Assembly (NCBI GenBank): GCA_035578175.1
Contig: JAQMRL010000001.1
Coordinates: forward strand, 372,427,720 to 372,491,719
Length of the DNA stretch: 64,000 bases
Reading direction: 5' to 3'
DNA from: Catonia carolina
Lineage: Eukaryota > Arthropoda > Insecta > Hemiptera > Achilidae
Below the pieces are notes generated by a model. The model made no database searches, was not told where the DNA came from, and worked only from the letters and a program-made list of their open reading frames with translations. A program made the position numbers and the translations under genes. This document shows, in pieces, positions 47,141 through 56,457 of the stretch. Positions within the stretch are counted from its first letter, which is position 1. Every line of letters begins with the position of its first letter.

Positions 47141-47464
47141 CAGTAGTGATTTCAATTTATAAAGTGAAATATGTTGTCAGATTTAACTCTCGAAGGTAGT
47201 AGTACTTAATTGAGTTTAGTGTACTGACATATCGTGAGGACAGCAGTGGTACACCGCAAGAAGTGTGCTTCTACGTTAATGACTAAATTACGTGACACAA
47301 ATAGCTCTAGTTAATATATGTGTAATATATTACACCCTCCATTGATCAAAATTTCTACACTGTAATAACATATTAACGTAAGTTAAACAAGTTGGGTAAA
47401 TAAATAGATTTACAAATTAGTAATTTAAATAGGTTATCCACTAGCAGATTCATAGCCATATGCA
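47141..47464. other. Non-coding, nothing recognised
   Basis: AT-rich spacer before the CTAG-rich element. Confidence 0.5.
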
Positions 47465-47467
47465 CAC

Positions 47468-47884
47468 TCCTTATTCCCGCGACGCTAGTTTACTAGCGGC
47501 TAGTACTAGCAGTTTATTAGTAACTAGCAACGTTCCCAAACGCTCACACCGAGCTAATTTACTAGCACTAGTCAATCACGTGATCTTTTCTCCCTTACTA
47601 GTGCTAGTAAGCAACGTTCACACCGAGCTAGTTTACTAGCACCAGTCAACCACGTGACCTTTTCTTCTATACTAGCGCTAGTAAGCAACGTTCACACCGA
47701 GCTAGTTTACTAGCACAAGTCAATCACATGACCTTTTCTCCCTACTAGCACTAGTAAAATCAAATGTGTTTAAAGTCACTAGCGCGCTAGTGAAAACTAG
47801 CGATTCAACTAAACTAGCTGCTAGTTGTTCGTCCCCATTTCGCCATTTTACTAGCTCCTAGGGTACTAGCGTCCTGGGAATAGG
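47468..47884. mobile_element. CTAG-rich foldback element with internal 74-bp tandem repeats
   Basis: The ends are inverted: CCTTATTCCCGCGACGCTAG at the left and, in reverse complement of the right end, CCTATTCCCAGGACGCTAG. Between them are 2.8 tandem units of exactly 74 bp (47545, 47619, 47693). Each contains CACACCGAGCTA, TTTACTAGCAC, CAATCACGTG or a variant, CTTTTCT and a CTAGCGCTAGTAAGCAACGTT segment. I count about 25 CTAG tetramers in roughly 420 bp. There is no coding frame and no sure target duplication. Non-autonomous DNA transposon, class unknown. Confidence 0.75.
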
Positions 47885-48172
47885 CCTTTAGTACAAACAA
47901 AGTAAAACATCGCTATGGAAATATTAACAAATTATTACAATTCTATTATAAATTGTAGCCAGAATTTTAAAAAAAATTAAAAAACGCATCTCTAGTTAGT
48001 TATTAACGAAATTTTTAAAAACTCTATTATCACATATGTAAAATATGAGCTGCATCTTACTCTTAAATCTTGTAAAATTTAAGTTATTTTATTTGGTAAC
48101 AAAATTCACTTTTAACATAAATAAAACACAATAAAACTGAGAAACAGTTAACTAAAAGATACGGCTGTGAAA

Positions 48173-48980
48173 ATGGATCTGGAGATACCTTTTGATAAAA
48201 CCGCGGCGCGGATAACGAATTATGAGTATAAATTATTATCACGAAAAACAGTAATGTTTAAAGTTGACGACAGGTTCAAGCATCTAGGAGAAATAATCCA
48301 AAGCAATAAATGACAAAACAGCCACGGAATCTAAACAAATTAATTGTAATCTGCATTCATTTTAATAAAGTCACTTTATGCCAGAAAAATCATCTTAAAA
48401 AACTTTAAGTTAAGATATTACCTTAAATCCTTAAATCAATTGTGCTTTACGGAGTAGAAACAATTTATTACAAAAAAGGGGGAATTAACAAATTAAAAAG
48501 AATAGAACAAGACATTCTCTGAAAATTTCGTGGCCCTTCCAAAAAAATGGAAATGTAACCTTAAAGAAAGAATCGAATAAAACTCTTTCAAAGGGATTGA
48601 GACATTAGAGAAAACGATGGTTAAACAAGAGAGACATTTTTTGGGCACAAGGTGAGTGAGAATGGATAAGAATAGATTTCATAAAGAGATTTTTGACAGA
48701 CTTTATGAGTTAAAAGGGATGCAAGGGACGTTAGTGAAAATAAAATTAGAAGTAAAAAATTAGAAAAATATGGAATCCGATGGTTTAGACAAAACCAGTT
48801 TCTGAACCAAAGTTTTTCAGTCTGTGGGTAAAAAACGCATTTGAAAGTGACAGAAGCAGAATTAACCTGTCAAAAGAAGAAAGAGAAAAAAGACCAACGA
48901 GAATGAAAGATTATTGGAAAAACCTGGAAGAATCAGGGGGAACAATATGGAATTGGTATAGTACATTCTATGTTTAGTCG
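48173..48980 (+). pseudogene. LINE RT C-terminal remnant
   Basis: The frame from ATG 48173 reads MDLEIPFDKTAARITNYEYK, SRKTVMFKVDDRFKHLGEII, with TGA at 48311. Later pieces in shifting frames are KLKRIEQDIL (48495-48525) and, near the end, RRNRINLSKEERE-like residues followed by RMKDYWKNLEE (about 48850-48930). This matches the segment after YADD through the C-terminus of one insect LINE type ('M.F.vDdrFkyLGe.Iq.n', 'k.kt.e.kilR.iyGp', 'R.kdYWk'). Many stops show it is old. It could belong to the same insertion as the ORF1 remnant at 45776. Confidence 0.68.
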
Positions 48981-48984
48981 TCCA

Positions 48985-50234
48985 ATGCTTGATTGTAAGT
49001 GACTACTTTGGGTTATAGAACTGTGGATTTTTAATGCGTTAAAATTTCTAATCCCAAAATTCCGAGCTCGGAACTTTCCACTTTGTAGTCTAGGATACAA
49101 ACCCCTATGTCATGGAAGCGATATTACATCCATTTAAACAGGGTACACAAAAAACAAAGGAGATTAATAAATAAAGAAAGATTTTTGCTATTTTTCTAAA
49201 AAATAAATGTTAATTTGAAACAACAAACAGGGAACTCAGATAATACATATAATTTAAATAGCAGATTGTGAGAACCCTTTTAAGAGCAGTTTGAAGGTAT
49301 GCAAGGGCGAATTTCTACAGTAAAATTACTCGCAGTAGATAAGTAAGGAATCTATTAAGAGTAATCTAATCTTAAGAGGAATCTATTAAAATAATGTAAG
49401 AGATTGAACGCTGAACTAAAGACGATTGCAAACAACACGTTGAAAGAATGAAGTAGATGTGGCATTACTGCTCAAAAATAAATTTTAAAGTACACGATTT
49501 TATATTGAAAATTCTTTTGGATCAGATTATTAAAATCCTTTGGTAAGATATCAATTCCGTTCGGTTTAGTCTATCTACCATTTCAATTACGTAGACCATT
49601 AGTGGAATAAGTTTTTTTATAAATAGGAAATATCGTTAAAAAAGTGGTCAGATTTACAAAGTATGTAACGTTTTGATACTTTTTGTAAAAACCCATTTCT
49701 TTTTTTTAGTCTAAAGAGGTATTTTCTTACAAAAATCAGCAATGAAAGCTATACGAATTTACATCTAAAAGGATATTTTATATAATTTAGAATACAATAA
49801 AAATCAGTCTAATATAAATAATTTTAATTAAACATTTGCCTATTATTGAAATGTATTAACAAACGGTTAATGGAAACGGTAAGAAAACTAATATGAGAAT
49901 TCTTTGGTCACCTGTTTAAAACAGACAACAAATCGTTGAATAAACAAATTTTTAGGATACCAAACGATAGACTTAAAGGTGTCGGATAAGTAGTTCAAAG
50001 AAGTCTAAAAGAACCTAATTGGCATGAAACATGAGTTTCATTTTTTCTACTTTATTTTAATAAATCTATAACTGTGCAGCTTTTCTACAACCATTAATTT
50101 AGTTTATTTTACTTATTTTTATCACTTTTGAGGAGAAAACCACTCATTAGTAGAATCCTTTTGTTTAAATGCCATGATATTGACCATATATCGGTGTTTA
50201 AAAATACAGATTATTTTTTTAAACAATTTTTAAT
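48985..50234. other. Non-coding, nothing recognised
   Basis: AT-rich flank of the jockey-like element; no gene found. Confidence 0.5.
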
Positions 50235-50237
50235 GTG

Positions 50238-50272
<35 letters not shown>

Positions 50273-50409
50273 CTCTTTAATTCTTTATTTACAACTGTAA
50301 AACGTTACAACAAGCAAATGTGATGATTATGATAATAATGTAAATGACATGATAGGCATGAGAGGGGTAGGGCCCCCATTGGTGCCTCCCCAAGAATGAA
50401 ATTTGTATA

Positions 50410-53103
50410 TCAAATTAGCAGGTCTCTACTCCAGCGTCTTTTAAGGCGTCTAGGGGGATTATCAGGTAAATGGACGGAGGAAAGTGAACGCACCAGGGGG
50501 TTCTCGTGTTCGTGTGACTTATCGTGAAAGCGTTTGTATAGGTATTCAATGGAATTTTGTACAAGTGGTGTTTTCAAATCTGTATGTAAGGTTTTGTTGC
50601 TAACGTAAAGAGGTGCATTTGCTATAAGGCGTAATGTTTTTGACTGGAATGCTTGAATTCGTTGCAAATTAGAGGGTTTGGTTGAACCGTAAATTTGGGA
50701 TCCGTAGGTCCAAATAGGTTTCAAAAGAGAACAATATATGCGTAATTTTTGTGCCATTGGTAATTTTGATCGTTTGTGAAGTAGGGAATATAGAAGTTTA
50801 AGTCGGGAATTCAGTAATAAACGTTTCCGTTTGATATGTGTGCTCCAAGTTAGTCGTTTATCGAAAGTCAGACCGAGATACTTGACCGTATCTGTCTTTG
50901 TGAGAGGTTCATTGTCTATGTATACTGGTGGGCAATCACCATGACGGAGTGTGAAAGTTACGTGAAGGGATTTTGTCGTATTAAGTTTTATTTTCCATGT
51001 TTCACACCATTCGTGTATAAGATTGAGATGATGTTGGAGTGTTAGTGAAGCGTGTATAGAGTTTTGGTCTCGGGCTAATATCGCTGTGTCGTCAGCGTAG
51101 GTAGCAGTGAGGGTCTGGGGTAGGATCGGTAGGTCTGAAGTGTATACAGAATAGAGAAGTGGTGCTAAAATTGAGCCCTGAGGCACGCCGGCTAAGACAA
51201 GAAAGAAATTTGAGTAAGACGATCCTAAACGAATTCTAAAGAATCTGTCACATAGGAAAGAATTTATGATAAGATAGTAGGTAAATGGTAGTATTTCTTT
51301 CAGTTTGTGTAAGAGACCTGTATGCCAAACTCTGTCAAAAGCTTGAGCGACATCCAGGAAACCTGCGGACACATACATTTTTTGTTCCATCGACGAAGCT
51401 ATGTAATCAGTCACCCTGTGCAGTTGTTGTGTGGTGGAGTGTTGAGTGCGGAATCCGAATTGATGTGGAGGTAGTGTATCATGAACCAGCGGAAGAATGC
51501 GCTTGTAAAGGAGTTTTTCGAAAATTTTCGAAGGTACTGAGAGGAGGCTTATTGGTCGGTAGGAGGAAGGTAAATGAAAAGGTTTGTTCGGTTTTTGTAT
51601 CATTACTATTTCTGCATACTTCCACTGAGTGGGGAAATGTGTCGTGCGCAATATACTATTGAAGATTGTAGTAAGGAGAACGAGCGCTTTCCGCGGTAAA
51701 TGTTTAAGTATTTCAGCTGTTATTAAATCATATCCCGGTGACTTCTTACGTGGTAATCTCGAAATTTCAGATTTTACTTCGGAGGGGTGAAAGTATTTCG
51801 GCGGAAGGGATAATTGAAGCGGTTCATCTAGTGACTGAGTAACGCGTTGGTGATGTACAGATTGGATGTCATTATGGGGAGTGAATGTTTCAGAAAGATG
51901 TCTACCAAAGCATTCAGCTTTGTCGTCGTCAGTTATTAGCCAGGGTCCGTCACCCATCCTAAGGGGCATCGATGTCGTGTGATGCCGTAGTAGGCGTTTT
52001 GTGCTACGCCAGAGACTACCATCCTTCTCGTTCAGAGTTCCAGTATAATTTTCGTAAAAGCGGGTGTTATGTGTTTGAATTTGCTGTTTCAGCTCGTTTG
52101 TCAGCCGGTTTAAGCGACGTTTATCAGATGGCAGGCGAGTTCTCTGCCAAGTGTTACGGGCGCGGCGTTTTTCACGAATAAGTTCTCTGATATGGGTGGG
52201 ATAGTGAGGGGCGTCTGGGACATTTGGACGGTAAGGCAGTGATGCCTTCCATGCACACTGTTGAACAGAGGTAGTAAATAAATCAACAGCATCATCTACC
52301 TCCGTGTCCGTTTTAATTGATAATGGGATATCTAAGGCGTGTTCTAAATTGAACTGGAAGAGATCCCAATCCATAGGCCCGGGAGTAAGACTCGGTCTGC
52401 GTTCTGTAGAGACTGGTTGGTCTGAAACCGTTAAAAGTATGGGGGAATGATCTGATGAGAGGTAATTTACTGTGGTTATTTCAATAGGAAGGTGTGATAG
52501 ATTCTTACAAACAAAAAAGTCAAGGAGGTCTGGTAATTTGGTACGTGCGGAGGGCCAGTATGTTGGACTATCTGGAGAAATATAATGTAGATGATTTTCT
52601 GTTATAGCTTTTAGTAAATTTCTGCCCCTGGGAGAACATACACGGGATCCCCACTGTATGTGCTTACCGTTCCAGTCTCCTCCAATAAGAAACCGATTAC
52701 CTAGACTATTAAAGAAATCTCTAAACATTTGGGAATTTATGATGTGTCTAGGAGGGCAATACACTGATCCTATGGTAAAATTTATGCTCCTGCATTGCAA
52801 ATTTATCAGGGTCGCTTGGACATGAGGAGTGGAAAAAGGTGTTAAAACATTGTGTGTGATTGAGGATTTGACCAGTATGGCCGTACCCCCATGGCTTGTA
52901 CCATCCGGATGATCGGTCCGATAGATCCTATAGTCGCGAATATAAAATCGAGACCTAGCTGTAAGATGTGTCTCTGAGATTAGGGCTACGTCAATACGGT
53001 GAGAATGTAAATATATGTCTAACTCAGTTTTGCGTTTCGTCAGACCGTTTGCATTCCAAAGGAGAACTGTCAGTGAATTTGCAGTGAGTAAATTAATGGC
53101 CAT
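50410..53103 (-). CDS. Jockey ORF2, endonuclease-reverse transcriptase
   Basis: 897 codons, no internal stop. The apurinic-type endonuclease domain (about 10-225) shows WNANG (16-20), catalytic Glu44 in ISETHL, GGDWNGKHIQWGS and SSDHSP (D218, H219). The reverse transcriptase shows YRPISLLSVPSKIFEKLL, HQFGFRTQHSTTQQL, Asp584 in GFLDVAQAFDRVW, LAGVPQGSILAPLLY and YADD (669-672). The C-terminal part has TVKYLGLTFDKRLTW and IWTYGSQIYGS and ends at RRWSRDLLI. In this family the enzyme nicks target DNA and primes cDNA synthesis from the nick. No RNase H domain is seen, as usual for jockey. The start ATG lies in the last codons of ORF1 in another frame, so coupled translation is likely. Confidence 0.96.
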   Translation of the reverse strand: MAINLLTANSLTVLLWNANGLTKRKTELDIYLHSHRIDVALISETHLTARSRFYIRDYRIYRTDHPDGTSHGGTAILVKSSITHNVLTPFSTPHVQATLINLQCRSINFTIGSVYCPPRHIINSQMFRDFFNSLGNRFLIGGDWNGKHIQWGSRVCSPRGRNLLKAITENHLHYISPDSPTYWPSARTKLPDLLDFFVCKNLSHLPIEITTVNYLSSDHSPILLTVSDQPVSTERRPSLTPGPMDWDLFQFNLEHALDIPLSIKTDTEVDDAVDLFTTSVQQCAWKASLPYRPNVPDAPHYPTHIRELIREKRRARNTWQRTRLPSDKRRLNRLTNELKQQIQTHNTRFYENYTGTLNEKDGSLWRSTKRLLRHHTTSMPLRMGDGPWLITDDDKAECFGRHLSETFTPHNDIQSVHHQRVTQSLDEPLQLSLPPKYFHPSEVKSEISRLPRKKSPGYDLITAEILKHLPRKALVLLTTIFNSILRTTHFPTQWKYAEIVMIQKPNKPFHLPSSYRPISLLSVPSKIFEKLLYKRILPLVHDTLPPHQFGFRTQHSTTQQLHRVTDYIASSMEQKMYVSAGFLDVAQAFDRVWHTGLLHKLKEILPFTYYLIINSFLCDRFFRIRLGSSYSNFFLVLAGVPQGSILAPLLYSVYTSDLPILPQTLTATYADDTAILARDQNSIHASLTLQHHLNLIHEWCETWKIKLNTTKSLHVTFTLRHGDCPPVYIDNEPLTKTDTVKYLGLTFDKRLTWSTHIKRKRLLLNSRLKLLYSLLHKRSKLPMAQKLRIYCSLLKPIWTYGSQIYGSTKPSNLQRIQAFQSKTLRLIANAPLYVSNKTLHTDLKTPLVQNSIEYLYKRFHDKSHEHENPLVRSLSSVHLPDNPPRRLKRRWSRDLLI

Positions 53104-54433
53104 AACTGTTACTTAAAGACTGTGTAATGTGGGATATGTGTGTAGCGAGCGAGAAAAGAGGCTGGAGGAGTTGATTTAATTGAACCAATAAATTAAAAAT
53201 CTGATCAACATTAGGTAACTGGGGAGGAGATTGAGGCCCTACCTGTGAGGTATGAGGGTGAAGATGACGATGATTATGTGTCCATGCTTGATGTCTGTTT
53301 CTCTCCTGTGAGGTGGGTGGTTGTGGTGTTGAAGTTACTGAAACCGGCGATTCAGACGGTGTTAACTGATGAGTTGAGTGTTGGCGTGATGATGGAGTTA
53401 GGGTAGGTGTTTTTGTTGGTTGTTGCGGCAGAGGTGGAAAATCTTCCGGTTTCGGTGTGGCTGGTTGGTTGGAAGTATGTTTCGGTTGTGGTTGTGTGAA
53501 ACGGTTTCGACTAGCTCGCAGGTGTTTATGAACTTCGCAGCCTCTGTAATTTGCTGGGTGATCTTTTCCACAGTTTGCGCAGGTGGCCGGTGACTGTCTT
53601 GTTTTACAACAACTGCCAGATTCGTGGCCGCCACCACACCTAACACAGCGGTGAGGGTGACGGCAGTAAGATTTTGTGTGTCCAAAATTTTGACAGCGCG
53701 TACACTGTACAATTTCCCTCCGTTTATGTGGTTCCTCAACTGTAATCCTTGTATATAATAAAGTTTTTATGTCATATATTTTGTTATTGTACGTCTCCGG
53801 CTCTATATCGACGAAAAACATCGGCAAAGGTGTACGATCTCGGTTCGAAATTGCGAACACCGCATTTCGAACTATGTAACCCTTATCCTTGAGAGCCTCC
53901 GCTATTAGCTCTTTTGGCGTGGTGTGATGTAGTCCTTTAATGACAATACGTTGTGCTCGTTGTTCCTGTAGTTGATACGTGTGAAACCGGGCCTTTCGGT
54001 CTTCCAAGTGATGGATGAATTGTCTGTATGTCGACGGTGAGGTTGGGTAGATGGTAACACCTTTGATACTTGACCGGAGTGTGAATGATTGCGGACCGCC
54101 TACTTCTTCCAACGATTTTACTAGTTGGGCGTAGTCTTGAACGTCCGTTAGGAAGATTGGTGGCGGTTTCTTTTCGCGTTCAATGGATGAGTTTGCAGGT
54201 GTGTCAGGATCGGTAAGGACAGAAAATCGATTTTCTGTCGTCACGGATGGCTCTTCTAATGAAACCGAATCTGGCCGAGGTAGCTTCCTAGGGTCACTCC
54301 TGGAAACATCAGGGGCTGGCCGTTTCCTAGCAGGAACTGATTCCCATTCTTGTAATGGGTTATGATTGCTGCCATTAGTGCAGTCTTGGTTAGGTTCAGA
54401 GTCCATAGTAAATATACTATATAAAGAGTTCAA
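53093..54433 (-). CDS. Jockey ORF1, Gag-like nucleic-acid-binding protein
   Basis: 446 codons. An acidic and proline-rich N-terminus contains TENRFSVL (66-73), a motif typical of jockey Gags. Residues about 160-240 form a PRE_C2HC-like domain (QRIVIKGLHHTTPKELIAEA, then RITVEEPHKRREIVQCTRC). Three CCHC zinc knuckles follow: C244-C247-H252-C257, C263-C266-H270-C275 and C285-C288-H292-C299. The C-terminus (about 310-446) is Gln/Pro/Thr-rich and disordered-looking. In this family ORF1 binds element RNA and helps nuclear targeting of the ribonucleoprotein. The first ATG is used here; a second Met at residue 10 is a possible alternative. The stop overlaps the ORF2 start. Confidence 0.93.
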   Translation of the reverse strand: MNSLYSIFTMDSEPNQDCTNGSNHNPLQEWESVPARKRPAPDVSRSDPRKLPRPDSVSLEEPSVTTENRFSVLTDPDTPANSSIEREKKPPPIFLTDVQDYAQLVKSLEEVGGPQSFTLRSSIKGVTIYPTSPSTYRQFIHHLEDRKARFHTYQLQEQRAQRIVIKGLHHTTPKELIAEALKDKGYIVRNAVFAISNRDRTPLPMFFVDIEPETYNNKIYDIKTLLYTRITVEEPHKRREIVQCTRCQNFGHTKSYCRHPHRCVRCGGGHESGSCCKTRQSPATCANCGKDHPANYRGCEVHKHLRASRNRFTQPQPKHTSNQPATPKPEDFPPLPQQPTKTPTLTPSSRQHSTHQLTPSESPVSVTSTPQPPTSQERNRHQAWTHNHRHLHPHTSQVGPQSPPQLPNVDQIFNLLVQLNQLLQPLFSLATHISHITQSLSNSYGH

Positions 54434-54792
54434 ATATATTTACCCAAAAAATAAATAAATAACCCGCACAAGCACAGTTCTAAATTAAATAATTAGCACA
54501 CATGAAAAAACTCTTACATTATAAAAATTATAAAATAACATGAGCACAATGCTAAACTCGGTTTGTTTACGTTTTGATCCAGCTGTTTTCGTGTTTACTT
54601 AAAAAAAAAAAAAAAAAAAAATTTATGAACTTGTAAAATTCTGCAGAGCCGATGATTGGAGTTACCTGGTAAATTTGGACTGTTTAAAACGCGGATTAAG
54701 TGGGTTGTTATTCTTTTCTAATTTTGATATAAATATCTGGAATGTCTGTTGAAATTCATTTATGTAATGAATAATAAGATGTGTATGTAGTA

Positions 54793-55388
54793 CTGTCTGT
54801 CTAACTTGATGGCCTCCGGAAAGAGGAGCAATATGCGGATTGTAAAACCATTTCAGGAAACATACATCTAATTTTTTTACTTAACTGAAACTTGTCGGAA
54901 ATGGCGTATTTTTATATAACAAAGTATTTCGCATGGTATTGTTTTATAAAATGATTTCGAAAAACAAACGCTTAATGATATATTGTATAATACATTAAAA
55001 GTTTTGTTTTTGAAGAAGAACCCGTATTTTTTCAAATACATCGCCATTGTTCAACAACTATTTCATGGATTAACATAATATTTGGCAGGTTTGTTGTGTA
55101 ATATATATATGGCATACAGTGATGCAATAAAATTTATCCGAAAATCATTACTTTTTAAGTTACGAGGACTGTTTTTTCTTCAAAAACAGAACTTTTACTA
55201 CATTATACATTATCTCATTAACCGTATTTTCCGAAGTAATTTTATAGAACAAAAACTTTGTTATATAATAATACGTCAGTTCCGACAAGGTTTAGTTGCT
55301 TAAAAAAATTAAAAATGTTTTCTGAAATTGGTTTACAATCCGCGTATTCCCCCTCTCTGCCGAAGGCCATCAAGTTATAGACAGACAG
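54793..55388. mobile_element. Foldback MITE with ~230-bp terminal inverted repeats and TA flanks
   Basis: The left arm starts CTGTCTGTCTAACTTGATGG after TA (54791-54792). The right arm in reverse complement starts CTGTCTGTCTATAACTTGAT before TA (55389-55390). The arms stay alignable through TGCGGATTGTAAAACCATTT, AACTTGTCGGAAATGGCGTA and on to GTTTTGTTTTTGAAGAAGAA, roughly 230 bp each, with substitutions and small indels. The centre is about 130 bp. TA target duplication fits a Tc1/mariner-type transposase source. Frames inside (for example 55082-55303) are not coding. Confidence 0.88.
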
Positions 55389-55390
55389 TA

Positions 55391-56206
55391 GATGATTGGA
55401 AATATATTAGGGAGCGTTAACAGCTGTCCTAAACAGTTTTGATTAAAAAGTTTCTTTATTAAAATGTTTTTATTAGGCTATTAATAAATTTCAGAAATAC
55501 CGTTCTCTTGTTTTAAACATGAAAGCAATTCAATTCTTTCCCTTACTTCTAAAAAGAAGCAAAAGTAATGGTTTGTAGAAAATAAATTGATGTTTAAATC
55601 ACAAGAGTGTAGTTTCGGTAAAAACGTATAGTGATCCAATGTTATTGTTATTTTGTTAAATCGTTGTTACCTGCTTTAGAGATGTAAGAGATTTTTTGAA
55701 AAATCGACCTGTTTGGTATCGAATTTTATTTACTACAAGAGTCAGTGAGTTTATCAACCAGATTATCTGATACGTTCTACCTATATTATAAGAAATATTA
55801 CTTAGAGAAACTGTTTGGATAAATATTATTTTGAAAAGTTTATAATAATTTGAAATCATTATTTCTCAATTATTAATTGCGCAATCTGACAACGCAGGCA
55901 AACGTTCTAATTGGTCTAAATGCATGGAACAGCAAAGCTCATCAACCATAAAAAGCATTATAAGGTGTGTCATTTATTAGTAAATAAGCGTAATAATTGA
56001 TTGTGATTCATTAATTTGCTAATAAATAGGTACTTTTTATAAGTTTAAAAGAAAGTTTTTCATTTATTAATTATCCAGATTCTTAAAAGAACTCAAAAAA
56101 GACGTTTCAAAAAGAAATTCAGCTCGGTTTATTAGAAACTTTTCTTACCGAAGCAAGAATCAGCAATGTCAGCGAGATTACAGTATAAACAAACAATTAA
56201 TACATT
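55391..56206. other. Non-coding, nothing recognised
   Basis: AT-rich; no gene or repeat identified. Confidence 0.5.
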
Positions 56207-56405
56207 ACGCCGGTCGCATTAGCGTAGTTACTAACGTGCTTGCGTCTCATTATGTGGTCCTGTGTTCGAATCCCACTCAGGCACGGCATATTTTCATACG
56301 TTACAAAAAATCATTTCATCCTCATTAAGCACAGTTACACTCCAACGTCGTCGCTAATGACCTTGCCGTTGATGCGTCGTTAAATAAATAAATAAAAAAA
56401 TAAAA
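56207..56405 (+). mobile_element. SINE-II, full-length copy
   Basis: The tRNA-like head ACGCCGGTCGCATTAGCGTA has an A-box-like TAGCGTAGTTACTAACG, and GTGTTCGAATCCC is a good B box. The body runs through ACGGCATATTTTCATACGTT and CGCTAATGACCTTGCCGTTG. The tail is TTAAATAAATAAATAAAAAAA. It is a near match to the reverse-oriented copy at 62252-62448. Confidence 0.88.
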
Positions 56406-56457
56406 ATTTGCCTATTCTGTTGATAGATATTCTGAAAAATTAGAAATAACAAAACTT

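Larger units (their letters stand above)
50243..54590 (-). mobile_element. Full-length jockey-clade LINE, both ORFs intact
   Basis: About 4.35 kb, oriented on the minus strand. GTGTTTACTT occurs at 54591-54600 beside the 5' end and at 50235-50244 beside the tail: a 10-bp target-site duplication. The 5' UTR is about 157 bp (54434-54590). ORF1 and ORF2 overlap by 11 bases. The 3' UTR is about 137 bp with AATAAA (complement at 50284-50289) and ends in a 30-base A tail (plus-strand T, 50243-50272). A 21-base A run follows the 5' TSD in the target, consistent with insertion at a TTAAAA-like site. No inactivating lesion is visible in either ORF, so this copy may be young and competent. Confidence 0.95.

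Noticed and set aside
47545..47766. CRISPR-like array of 74-bp units
   Set aside because: Units are contiguous with no variable spacers, in an insect-like nuclear context; likewise the 83-bp array at 1-755.
51285..51662. 125-codon plus-strand frame inside the jockey element (and 53398-53739, 52110-52295)
   Set aside because: Shadow frames of the intact jockey ORFs, whose domains and catalytic motifs are on the minus strand in the main frames.
56207..56290. tRNA gene candidates (also near 1570, 29659, 44425, 62040 and 62390)
   Set aside because: Pol III box-like motifs are present, but acceptor stems and cloverleaf geometry are not, and SINE bodies with A-rich tails follow several of them.
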